Positions 50,010 to 57,635 of a stretch of DNA of 64,000 bases are shown one piece after another (the stretch's first letter is position 1; each line of letters opens with the position of its first letter). Location of the stretch: the NCBI RefSeq assembly GCF_001894765.1, contig NZ_BCWV01000003.1:496001-560000 (forward strand), given 5' to 3'. Made by a program: the position numbers and the translations under genes. Source of the stretch: Rhodococcoides corynebacterioides NBRC 14404 (GTDB taxonomy: Bacteria > Actinomycetota > Actinomycetes > Mycobacteriales > Mycobacteriaceae). The notes under the pieces are model-generated. The model was not told the DNA's origin and ran no database searches. It saw only the letters and a list, made by a program, of their open reading frames with translations.

Positions 50010-51290
50010 TCACGCGACCGCCGCGTGCCATGCCGCGCCCCCGTCGTGCAGGCGACGAGCAAGGATCACCGTCGCCGCGGCCACCGACACGGAGGCAGTC
50101 GCGGCGATCGCCCACCCCGTCGCCGCGGGCGTCGACGACGCCAGTCCGAGCAGTACGGACGACGCCACCGCGGCGACGAGCAGGTCCACGAGGATCGGGC
50201 GCGCCGCCGGGCCCCGCGTGGTCGTCGCGCGCCATCCGGCACGCAGGGCACAGCCGAGGAAGACCGCGATCACGACGACACCGCTCGCCGGCCCGTCGGC
50301 TCGCCCGATCGCCACCGCCGCGACGACCGCGCACGGCGCCGCGAGGACCGACGCCACCGCGGCGCGCGCCGACAGGTACCGCCGCAGACCGTCGGGCACG
50401 GTCACGATCGCGCCGACGGTCTCGGGGCACGTCCAGACACAGTGGGCGAGGCCCGTCGTCGCTAGCACCGCCGGAACGGCCAGGACCGACACCAGTTCGG
50501 TTCCGGTCAGCGCGGCCGCCCCGACGCCCACCGTGGCCACGGCGGGCGGAAACACCTCGCCCCATCGCCGCGACCGGACCAGCTCGACCACGACGGCTCG
50601 TATCACGGGGAACCTGCCCCACTGCACCTCGTCGGGCACGTCGGTCTCCCCGTCGTCCACACCGCTCAGGACGGCGTCGGTACCGCGGATCGCGACGGCC
50701 GTCACGATCATCGCGGCCACCACCGAGACCGGAACGGCTGTGATCGGGTCCCTCGCACCCGCGGCGGTGACGACTCCCGCGCCGACCGCCAGGACGAGGC
50801 GCGGCGCGTGGCCGGGCAGCATCGCCGCGACCGCCGTCACGGCCCGGATCGACACCGCCGCGCCCGCGACGATCGCGGGGACCGCCGACCCGAGCGAGAC
50901 CGAGGCCCCGGCGCCCGCACCGAGCACCACCGCCGGGCCGCCGCGCACGGACGCCCACAGCCGCGCCGTCACCGCACCGGCGACGAACACCCGGCCGGAG
51001 ATCGGTACGCCGCGAAGATGCTGCGGCAGCACGGCATTCGGTGCCGGCGGGAGCATCGACCCGGCGAGGGCGGACCACCACGGCCACGCCGCAACGGTCA
51101 GCAGCGTGAGACGGACGGCGTCCGGCGACGGGACCCTGACCGTGAGTAGCACCGCTGTCGTCAGCGCCGCGGCCACGAACCCGGCCGCGAACCCCGCCAC
51201 GATGCGCGCGATCGGGCGCCCCGCCGCGGTGTGATGCGCGGCGAGCATCGCCGCGACCGCCGTACCCGTCGCGCCCGTCGCGCCCGTCAT
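50010..51290 (-). CDS. ABC transporter permease of the glycine-zipper peptide operon
   Basis: A 426-residue, alanine/valine-rich integral membrane protein with roughly ten to twelve hydrophobic segments, such as IVAGFAAGFVAAALTTAVLL, LVLAVGAGVVTAAGARDPIT and GVVVIAVFLGCALRAGW, and one large cytosolic loop (DDGETDVPDEVQWGRFPVIR). I do not recognise a named family; the role as permease rests on its ATG overlapping the stop of the ABC ATPase gene (ATGA). The N terminus starts with a MTGATGATG repeat from a 9-bp array. Last gene of a five-gene coupled operon. Confidence 0.7.
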   Translation of the reverse strand: MTGATGATGTAVAAMLAAHHTAAGRPIARIVAGFAAGFVAAALTTAVLLTVRVPSPDAVRLTLLTVAAWPWWSALAGSMLPPAPNAVLPQHLRGVPISGRVFVAGAVTARLWASVRGGPAVVLGAGAGASVSLGSAVPAIVAGAAVSIRAVTAVAAMLPGHAPRLVLAVGAGVVTAAGARDPITAVPVSVVAAMIVTAVAIRGTDAVLSGVDDGETDVPDEVQWGRFPVIRAVVVELVRSRRWGEVFPPAVATVGVGAAALTGTELVSVLAVPAVLATTGLAHCVWTCPETVGAIVTVPDGLRRYLSARAAVASVLAAPCAVVAAVAIGRADGPASGVVVIAVFLGCALRAGWRATTTRGPAARPILVDLLVAAVASSVLLGLASSTPAATGWAIAATASVSVAAATVILARRLHDGGAAWHAAVA

Positions 51291-51943
51291 GTCGCGGTCG
51301 ATTCGGGGCTCGACCGCAGGTCGCCCAGCCGCACGAACGCTGTCGCGACGTCGGTGGTGCGCTCGGCGCGGTGCGTGCAGAGCACCACCGCGCCGCCGCG
51401 CCGTCGAACGCCCTCGACCTGCCGGGTGACGACGTCCATGGACTCCTCGTCGAGGGCCTCGAACGGTTCGTCGAGGATCACGAGGGCCGGCCGGTGCAGC
51501 ACTGCAGCCGCCACGCCGACCTTCTTCCGCTCCCCCGTCGACAGAGCGGCGATCGGCGTCGCGGCACACGCGCCGAGGCCGAATGCTTCCGGTGCCGTCT
51601 CCCGCACCCCACGCAGTCGAGCCAGCAACCGCAGGAATTCGACGGTCGTGAACGCGCCGGGTGCCGCGAGACCGGCCGCGGCGTAGCCGATTCCGTTGCG
51701 ATGACCGCCCGCCGCCGCGGTGACGGCAGGCCCGTACGCGACGGCTCCCGGCTCCGACCGCCGCAGTCCCGCCAGGGTGCGCAGCAAGGTCGACTTCCCC
51801 GTCCCGTTCGGGCCCGTCACAGCGACGACGTCACCGGGCCGGGCGGTCACGTCGAGACCGTGAACGAGCGTGCGCGTACCCACCCGCAGCGTCAGGTCCC
51901 GGACGGCGAGCACGGTGGTCTCCCCCGGTCTCGGCAGGGTCAC
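51287..51943 (-). CDS. ABC transporter ATP-binding protein
   Basis: A 218-residue ATPase subunit. Walker A GPNGTGKSTLLRTLAGL, signature ALSTGERKKVGVAAAVL (LSTGE in place of LSGGQ), Walker B LVILDEPFEALDEESMD, and the H-loop VVLCTHRAE. Short single-domain ATPases of this kind power exporters of peptides, drugs or lipids. The GTG at 51943 overlaps the stop of the upstream 116-residue gene (GTGA), and its own stop overlaps the permease start. The longer open frame upstream to 52255 covers that gene in another frame and is not used. Confidence 0.88.
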   Translation of the reverse strand: MTLPRPGETTVLAVRDLTLRVGTRTLVHGLDVTARPGDVVAVTGPNGTGKSTLLRTLAGLRRSEPGAVAYGPAVTAAAGGHRNGIGYAAAGLAAPGAFTTVEFLRLLARLRGVRETAPEAFGLGACAATPIAALSTGERKKVGVAAAVLHRPALVILDEPFEALDEESMDVVTRQVEGVRRRGGAVVLCTHRAERTTDVATAFVRLGDLRSSPESTAT

Positions 51944-52290
51944 CGGGTCGGCCCGTGCGTCGTCGAGGAGCGGACGGCCGCCACCCGATCCGAGTAAGCC
52001 CGCCGCTCCCGCTCCGTGCGGACCGGGGTCCACGGATCGCGGCTGCGTATCGTCACCCGCACCCCGTCGCCCGACGCGGTCACCCGCACCTCGACCGGAA
52101 AGCGGGACGCTACGAGACGGACGCCCAGCAGCCGATACAGCACGACGCTGCCGAGACGGAGCTGGATCCGACCGTCCCGGACGGCGGGACGGTGACCGCC
52201 GGCCAGGGCGGCCAGTCGGTCCGCCGCGACGTCGAGACCGACCCGAACCGTCCACGTGACCGGCTCGCAGTCCGTCGGCGCGGCGCTCAG
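51940..52290 (-). CDS. Unrecognised 116-residue protein, proposed CTG start
   Basis: In this frame no ATG or TTG precedes a GTG at 52143 that would start mid-domain. A CTG at 52290 overlaps the stop of the 29-residue ORF as CTGA, and gives MSAAPTDCEPVTWTVRVGLD followed by a strand-rich protein (RIQLRLGSVVLYRLLGVRLV, FPVEVRVTASGDGVRVTIRS). No membrane helix or signal peptide. The function is unknown; position suggests an accessory or self-protection protein for the adjacent peptide. If CTG is not used, the 67-residue version from 52143 is the alternative. Confidence 0.55.
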   Translation of the reverse strand: MSAAPTDCEPVTWTVRVGLDVAADRLAALAGGHRPAVRDGRIQLRLGSVVLYRLLGVRLVASRFPVEVRVTASGDGVRVTIRSRDPWTPVRTERERRAYSDRVAAVRSSTTHGPTR

Positions 52291-52376
52291 AAGTCGCCCG
52301 CCCGGTGACGCTGGTTCAGACGAACGCCCAGCACGCCCACCACGAACGGAATCACCACGGTCAGTACCGTTTCCAT
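52287..52376 (-). CDS. 29-residue single-helix membrane peptide
   Basis: ATG at 52376 shares one base with the stop of the secreted-protein gene (TGATG). The product is one hydrophobic helix, METVLTVVIPFVVGVLGVRL, followed by a short basic tail, NQRHRAGDF, so the tail should stay in the cytosol. Such tiny peptides occur in operons as immunity, leader or transporter-assisting proteins; none is assigned. Its TGA overlaps the proposed CTG start of the next gene. Confidence 0.55.
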   Translation of the reverse strand: METVLTVVIPFVVGVLGVRLNQRHRAGDF

Positions 52377-52765
52377 CAGAACAACCCTCCCAACACGCCG
52401 CCTACTGCTCCGGCCATCAGACCACCCGTCGCACCGGTGAGGGCACCCGGGCCGCAGCCCACTCCACCCGCCGCGGCCCCGGTGACGCACCCGCCCACCG
52501 CGCCCGCAGCGGCGCCCTTCGATCCACCGCTGGTGATCTGGGAATACAGGCCCGATCCGACACACCCTCCGTCGTCGTCGCTCAGGATGCACCCGGCCGC
52601 TCTGTACTCGGGGACGGTGTACTCGACCGGTGCTGCCTGCGTGATCGCGAGCGGGGTCACCGTCTCGGCGGACGCGGTGCCCGCGGCGACCGTACTCCCC
52701 GCGCCGAGCGCGATCGCTGCGACGGTGAGACCACCGCCGAGGGTCGATCGTCGTCGTGCCTGCAT
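52376..52765 (-). CDS. Secreted four-cysteine glycine-zipper protein (candidate bacteriocin)
   Basis: A 129-residue protein with a Sec signal peptide: MQARRRSTLGGGLTVAAIAL, then GAGSTVAAGTASA with cleavage predicted after A33. The mature part has a short N-terminal region (VEYTVPEYRAAGC), cysteines at 59, 68, 93 and 104, and a 46-residue Gly/Ala C terminus (GAAAGAVGGCVTGAAAGGVG, then GATGGLMAGAVGGVLGGLF) full of GxxxG and GG pairs. That composition resembles the membrane-inserting part of colicin-V-type and two-peptide bacteriocins. AGGAGG is five bases before the ATG. First gene of a coupled operon with two tiny proteins and an ABC exporter. A structural surface protein is the main alternative. 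Confidence 0.65.
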   Translation of the reverse strand: MQARRRSTLGGGLTVAAIALGAGSTVAAGTASAETVTPLAITQAAPVEYTVPEYRAAGCILSDDDGGCVGSGLYSQITSGGSKGAAAGAVGGCVTGAAAGGVGCGPGALTGATGGLMAGAVGGVLGGLF

Positions 52766-52854
52766 GGATCCTCCTGTCGTCGTCTGCTTGTCGCCGGCGC
52801 GGTCGTGCGCCCGGCAGCAACGACGCTACGAACGAAAAATGCTGCACCACAATG

Positions 52855-52868
52855 ACATGCGCGCATGT
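52855..52868. promoter_or_regulatory. 14-bp perfect palindrome between divergent operons
   Basis: ACATGCGCGCATGT reads the same on both strands. It lies 90 bases before the glycine-zipper gene and 51 bases before the amine oxidase gene, placing it where one regulator could control both. The cognate protein is unknown. Confidence 0.5.
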
Positions 52869-52906
52869 TCGGAGTTTCCCGACACGGACGCATCGCCTGG
52901 CTGCGG

Positions 52907-52912
52907 TAGGGT
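52907..52912 (+). promoter_or_regulatory. Predicted -10 of a leaderless transcript (amine oxidase gene)
   Basis: TAGGGT followed by six bases and the ATG at 52919. No Shine-Dalgarno sequence precedes the ATG. Confidence 0.4.
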
Positions 52913-52918
52913 CCGCCC

Positions 52919-54214
52919 ATGGGGACGCATGTCGTGGTGGTGGGGGCCGGGCTGTCGGGACTGACGGCGGCACGGGAGCTGAGCAGGCGCGGGACCGCCG
53001 TGACCGTGCTGGAGGCGGCGGACCGTCTCGGCGGCAAGGTCCTCGACCGCACCGTCGGCGGGGCGCACGTCGATCTCGGCGCGCACTGGGTGGGCGGGTC
53101 GCAGGACGCGGTGCTCTCCCTCGCCGCGGAGCTCGGCATCGCGACGGCCGCGGAACCACTGCCGAATCGCCGGTCCCGGCAGATCTTCGCCACTGCGGAC
53201 CGGGTGCGGCGGCACGCCCTCGAGCTGCCGCTCCTGCCGCCGCGCGACCTCGCCGCGGTGGGAATCGGCGTGGCCCGACTCGCGCTCGCGGTGCGACGCG
53301 ATCGGCCCAGCCCCCTCGAGACCGCCCTGCCCCTGACCGAGCGGTGGTTCCGCACTCCGGTCGCGCAGGGCGTCGCTCTGACGTTCTTCCGGCTCATCTT
53401 CGGGGCGGATCCGGACCAGGTCCCGGCTCGCGCGGCGCTGGACTACCTCGCCGCGGCGGACGGGCTGCGGTCCATCGCGTCGGTGCGGAACGGTGCACAG
53501 GAGCGCTTCGTCGTCGACGGGACCGGCGCCCTCGTCGACGCGGTCGCCGCAGGTGTCACCGGCGACATCGTCACGAGCGCGCCCGTCCGTCGGATCGAGC
53601 ACGACGACGACGGTGTCACCGTCCACGCCGACGGCCGCACGGTCCGCGGGTCGCACGTCGTGCTCGCGGTTCCTCTTCCCGAGGTTCCGGCCGTCGAGTT
53701 CGATCCGCCTCTGCCGGAAGCGGTTCGACTGCGCCTCACCCACAGCCGGATGGGCGAGTACGCCAAGACCGTGGCCGTCTACGACCGGCCGTGGTGGCGC
53801 GACGCCGGACTCACCGGCACCGCCCTGCTGACCTCCGGTCCGCTGCAGATGGTGGTGGACGGCCGTCCGGATCGATCCGACGTCGGGGTCCTGGTCGCGT
53901 TCAGCGGCGGGCGCGCCGCGGCGGACCTCTTCGCCCGACCCGACCGCCGGGACATCGTGCTCCGCGAGCTCGTCCGCCTCTACGGCGACGCCGCCGCGCG
54001 GCCCCGCGCGATGGCGGACATCACCTGGTCGGCCGAGCCGTGGCTGCGCGGCGCTCCCACCGCCCTGCCCCCGTCGGGCGGGCGGTTCCGGGCCGGCGAC
54101 CTCGCCACCGAGCGCATTCGTTGGGCCGGAACCGATCTGGCAGATCGATGGCCGGGGTACCTCGACGGCGCGGTGCGAGCCGGTCGCGCAGCGGTGGCGG
54201 GTATCCCGCGCTGA
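52919..54214 (+). CDS. FAD-dependent amine oxidase/protoporphyrinogen oxidase-like protein
   Basis: A 431-residue flavoprotein. The dinucleotide fold HVVVVGAGLSGLTAARELSR (4-23) continues VLEAADRLGGKVLDRTVG (about 35-52), and DLGAHWVGGSQDAVLSLAAE is the usual second FAD motif; the C-terminal IRWAGTDLADRWPGYLDGAV completes the FAD site. This is the flavin amine oxidase/phytoene desaturase superfamily; the substrate is not predictable. It is a single gene, divergent from the glycine-zipper operon and convergent with the polysaccharide cluster. Confidence 0.88.
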   Translation: MGTHVVVVGAGLSGLTAARELSRRGTAVTVLEAADRLGGKVLDRTVGGAHVDLGAHWVGGSQDAVLSLAAELGIATAAEPLPNRRSRQIFATADRVRRHALELPLLPPRDLAAVGIGVARLALAVRRDRPSPLETALPLTERWFRTPVAQGVALTFFRLIFGADPDQVPARAALDYLAAADGLRSIASVRNGAQERFVVDGTGALVDAVAAGVTGDIVTSAPVRRIEHDDDGVTVHADGRTVRGSHVVLAVPLPEVPAVEFDPPLPEAVRLRLTHSRMGEYAKTVAVYDRPWWRDAGLTGTALLTSGPLQMVVDGRPDRSDVGVLVAFSGGRAAADLFARPDRRDIVLRELVRLYGDAAARPRAMADITWSAEPWLRGAPTALPPSGGRFRAGDLATERIRWAGTDLADRWPGYLDGAVRAGRAAVAGIPR

Positions 54215-54226
54215 CGCGCACCGGCG

Positions 54227-55555
54227 TCATGGAGACGGGGGCGCGAGCAGGCGACGCGGCGCTGCGGTCCGGCGAATCGCCGGCGCCACCGGGCGGCCGC
54301 GCAGCAGTCCGTCGACGGACCCGGCGTCGAGTGCACGGCGGTACACCTCGGCGGCGCCGAGGACGGCGTCCACGGTGTGGTCGACGTCCTCCTCGGTGTG
54401 GGCCGCGGACACCACGAACGACTGTCCGAGCACACCCCGCAGGATCAACTCCTGCAGGAACAACGTCCGGAACGCCTGGGACGGAACGCCGGTCGCGTCC
54501 AGTGTGGTGAAGATGGCGCAGCTCGGTCTGCCCAGCACCCGGACGTGATCACCGATGCCTGCGTCCACGCAGACCTGCGTCACGGCGTCGGTCAGGCGGG
54601 TGCCGGCTCGCTCCATCGCGCCCACCGGATCCTCCGTCTCGTAGGTGCGGACGACGGCACGGAACGCGGCCAGCCCCAACGTCTCCGGACCGTGTGTGGT
54701 GGACAGCAGGAAGACCCGATCGACGTCGGTGTTCATCCCGCCGAGCTCCATGAGGTCCCGCCGACCCGCGAGCGCCGAGATCGGCACCCCGTTGCCCATC
54801 GCCTTGCCCCAGCAGGACAGGTCCGGGGTCACCCCGTACACGGACTGCGCGCCGCCGGCGGCCCAGCGGAATCCGGTGATCATCTCGTCGAACACGAGCA
54901 CCGCACCGTGCCGATCACAGAGCGCCCGAACGGAGTCGAGGTAACCGGGCTCCGGCTCCGCCAGCGCGCCGGCCGCTTCCATCACCACGCAGGCAATGTC
55001 GTGCTCGGTGAGCAGCCGTTCGAGCGCGTCCGCGTCGTTGTACGGGAACGGGTGCACCGGGCTCGCGGGAATGCCGGCGTTCATCTCCGTGGTACCGATG
55101 AACCAGTCGTCCACGGAGAAGAACGGCTGTCGGCACACCGCGACGTCGGTGCGGCCGGTCGCCGCGCGGGCCAGTCGTACCGCCGCGGTGGTGGTGTCCG
55201 AGCCGTTCTTCGCGAACTTCACCATCTCGGCCGTCGGCACGGTGCGCAGGAAGTCCTCCGCCGCCGCCACTTCCAGCGCCGTGGGGCGCGAGAAATTGGT
55301 CCCCGCCGCGACGGCCTCGGTCACGGCGGCCACCACGGCCGGGTGCCCGTGGCCCAGGGTCACCGAGCGCAGACCCATGCCGTACTCGACGTAGCACCGA
55401 TCGTCGACGTCCCACACCCGAGCGCCCGCGCCGCGGGTCAGCACCGGGGCGAGTCCTTCCGGGTACTGGTCGCTGCCGCGGGCGTAGGTGTGGGCGCCGC
55501 CGGGCACGAGCCGGTGCAATCGGTCCTGCAGAGCGGTCGATTCGGGCAGGATCAT
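54227..55555 (-). CDS. Class III aminotransferase (glutamate-1-semialdehyde aminomutase-like), polysaccharide cluster
   Basis: A 442-residue PLP enzyme. The Schiff-base lysine is K251 in SCWGKAMGNGVPISALAG and the PLP aspartate D223 in VLVFDEMITGFRW; FAKNGSDTTTAAVRLARAAT is the phosphate-binding region. It resembles GSA aminomutase-type enzymes found in surface-polysaccharide loci, where they modify or transfer amino groups on sugars or side chains; it is not the haem-pathway HemL judging by context. The ATG overlaps the flippase stop (ATGA). Last gene of the leftward cluster. Confidence 0.85.
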   Translation of the reverse strand: MILPESTALQDRLHRLVPGGAHTYARGSDQYPEGLAPVLTRGAGARVWDVDDRCYVEYGMGLRSVTLGHGHPAVVAAVTEAVAAGTNFSRPTALEVAAAEDFLRTVPTAEMVKFAKNGSDTTTAAVRLARAATGRTDVAVCRQPFFSVDDWFIGTTEMNAGIPASPVHPFPYNDADALERLLTEHDIACVVMEAAGALAEPEPGYLDSVRALCDRHGAVLVFDEMITGFRWAAGGAQSVYGVTPDLSCWGKAMGNGVPISALAGRRDLMELGGMNTDVDRVFLLSTTHGPETLGLAAFRAVVRTYETEDPVGAMERAGTRLTDAVTQVCVDAGIGDHVRVLGRPSCAIFTTLDATGVPSQAFRTLFLQELILRGVLGQSFVVSAAHTEEDVDHTVDAVLGAAEVYRRALDAGSVDGLLRGRPVAPAIRRTAAPRRLLAPPSP

Positions 55556-56793
55556 CGGGACACCGTCCGGGTGGTCGGAGTGGACACGCCCTCGGAACGG
55601 ACGGTGCCGGCGGGCGCGCGGAGAGCGGTGAGCACGAACCAGGTCGCGACGGCCCACTCGGACACCACCACACCGAGAACCATCGTCAGCACGGAACCGG
55701 TGACGGCGGTGATCGCGAGGGCGACGCCCGCCGTGGCGACGCCCACGATCGCCCCCGTCAGCACCGTCGACGTCCGACGGCGGGCCGGGAGCACGGCCGT
55801 CGTGACGTACGACGTCAGCGTCGTGGCCGGCAGGATCCAGGCCATGATGCGCAGCAGGTCCACGGCCTGCTCGAATCCCGGGCCGTAGACGAGGCGAACG
55901 GCGAGCGGCGCCGCCACGGTGATCGCTGCCGCCGCGACGACGGCCACCGCCGTGCAGGCCACCGCGCCCCGGTGGACTCGGCGGTCGAAGTCGGCCTCGG
56001 CACTGCGCCGCACCATGCGGGGCAGGAGGGCGAAGCCGATGGGGTCGAGCACCGATTGTCCGGCGCGCACCAACCGATCCGCGGCCGAGAACACGCCCAA
56101 GGACGCCGCGTTCAGCACCGCCGAATAGGCGGCGGCGCCGCCCTGGCCGTACCCGGTGAGCAACAACCGGGACGCGAGAACCGGTGCGGCCGTGCGCAGG
56201 ACCGGCCCGACCGCGAGGGTCGGCTGCAGGCGGCCGGTACGCCGCTCGGCGTCGATCCAGGTCGCCGCGACGGTGATCAGGGACGACGCGCCGAGACAGG
56301 CGAGCGCGACCTCGGGAGTCGGGAATCGAGGCAGAGCGAGAAGCAGGATCACGAGGTAGACCACCCGACCGGCGGCCTGGTACGCCGTCGACGCACCGAA
56401 GCGTCCGTGACCGATCAGCACCCAGTCCTCCGACAGCGACCAGACGCCGCCCGCCACCGCACCCACCAGCAGCATGCGTGGGGCCCCGTGCAAGCCGGCG
56501 GCCCACCCGACGGCGAGCGCGACCACCAGCGCCCCGAAGATCGCGACCCGGATCACGGCGTACGCCCCGCGCACGCGCACGAGGTCGGCATCGTGCACGC
56601 GAGCCGAAAAGTATTGCGTGGCCCCCAGATCGACCAGGACCGACCCCAGGAAATACGCCGACATACCCACGGCGACCAGCCCGACGCCCTCGGCGCCGAG
56701 CAGTCGTGCCGTCAGCGGCAGGGTGATCAGGGTGACGAGGAACTGCCCGTAGGTGCCGAAGCCGACGAGCAGGACGTCGCGAAGCAGACGCAC
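55552..56793 (-). CDS. Polysaccharide flippase (Wzx/MATE-like)
   Basis: A 413-residue membrane protein with about 12 to 14 helices (VLLVGFGTYGQFLVTLITLP, LLGAEGVGLVAVGMSAYFLG, LVRAGQSVLDPIGFALLPRM). The glycine-rich loop LLTGYGQGGAAAYSAVLNAA and the repeated layout fit lipid-linked oligosaccharide translocases of the MOP superfamily. It would move undecaprenyl-linked repeat units across the membrane. The GTG at 56793 is two bases after the GT2 stop; the longer frame overlaps that gene. Confidence 0.83.
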   Translation of the reverse strand: MRLLRDVLLVGFGTYGQFLVTLITLPLTARLLGAEGVGLVAVGMSAYFLGSVLVDLGATQYFSARVHDADLVRVRGAYAVIRVAIFGALVVALAVGWAAGLHGAPRMLLVGAVAGGVWSLSEDWVLIGHGRFGASTAYQAAGRVVYLVILLLALPRFPTPEVALACLGASSLITVAATWIDAERRTGRLQPTLAVGPVLRTAAPVLASRLLLTGYGQGGAAAYSAVLNAASLGVFSAADRLVRAGQSVLDPIGFALLPRMVRRSAEADFDRRVHRGAVACTAVAVVAAAAITVAAPLAVRLVYGPGFEQAVDLLRIMAWILPATTLTSYVTTAVLPARRRTSTVLTGAIVGVATAGVALAITAVTGSVLTMVLGVVVSEWAVATWFVLTALRAPAGTVRSEGVSTPTTRTVSR

Positions 56794-56795
56794 CG

Positions 56796-57635
56796 TCAGC
56801 GCCGCCGCAGCCCGCGCATCACCGCGCCCGCACGGACCTGCACCCGGGTGAGCACGGCACCGAGAATGCGCCGATCCCCGGCCACCACGTCGCTCGGCCG
56901 CACGTAGGCGGGCATCTCCCGCGCCAGCCGGTGATGCATGCGCACCGACTCGCTCAGCTTGCTGTAGCTCGAGGTGCGGCTGCACAGATTGAACGTCGAG
57001 TCCCGCCAGGCGGCGTCGACCGAGTCGACGCCGTGGAAGTCACCGAAGACGCCCATGCGCGCGAACAGATCGACGTCCATCGGGAAGACCAGGTCGCCGC
57101 GGAACCCGCCGACGCGGTCGTAGAGGTCGCGCCGGAACATCGTGGCCGCAGTGGGACCGAACTCCGCGGGCCCGCGCCGCACGATCACCCCGGCCAGATC
57201 CTTGCCGGCCCGGCGACCGAGCAGGCCGGGCAGACCCAGCCCGGTCTCCTTGACCGCGCCGTCCTCGTCGATCACCTCGAACCGCGACGACACCACCGAC
57301 ACGGCCGGGTCGTCCAGGACGGCCTGCTGCCCGGCGAGTGCGCCGGGACGCACCACGTCGTCCGCGCACACCACCTTGACCAGACGCCCGGTCGACCGCC
57401 TGACCACGGCGTTCCAGTTGTCCCCGATCGACAGGAGCCGTCGGTTGCGCTCCACGCGCACCCGCGGATCGTCGAAGGAGCGCGCGATCTCACCGGTGTC
57501 GTCGGTGCTGGCGTTGTCGAGCACCAGCACCTCCATGTCGACGTCCTCGGCGAGCACCGACCGCAGCGTGGTGCCCAGCGTCCGGCCCGCCTGATACGCG
57601 GGAATGCACACCGACAGCGGTACGGTCGCGGTCAT
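56796..57635 (-). CDS. Family 2 glycosyltransferase
   Basis: A 279-residue inverting glycosyltransferase of the GT-A fold. VPLSVCIPAYQAGRTLGTTL and VLVLDNASTDDTGEIARSF form the nucleotide-binding start, VKVVCADDVVRPGALA holds the DxD-like metal motif (ADD), and FPMDVDLFARM is the acceptor-side acidic motif. No membrane segment. The ATG overlaps the stop of the upstream methyltransferase-like gene (ATGA). Sugar specificity unknown. Confidence 0.88.
   Translation of the reverse strand: MTATVPLSVCIPAYQAGRTLGTTLRSVLAEDVDMEVLVLDNASTDDTGEIARSFDDPRVRVERNRRLLSIGDNWNAVVRRSTGRLVKVVCADDVVRPGALAGQQAVLDDPAVSVVSSRFEVIDEDGAVKETGLGLPGLLGRRAGKDLAGVIVRRGPAEFGPTAATMFRRDLYDRVGGFRGDLVFPMDVDLFARMGVFGDFHGVDSVDAAWRDSTFNLCSRTSSYSKLSESVRMHHRLAREMPAYVRPSDVVAGDRRILGAVLTRVQVRAGAVMRGLRRR

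Noticed and set aside
45689..50062. A 1457-codon open frame on the minus strand
   Set aside because: It runs antisense to mrpE, GH15 and htpG, which have clear family motifs. Long antisense frames are expected in GC-rich genes, and the translation is low-complexity with no domain.
52376..52765. Lactococcin 972-family bacteriocin
   Set aside because: The size, signal peptide and nearby ABC genes fit loosely, but the glycine-zipper C terminus and four cysteines do not resemble that family, so no known class is claimed.
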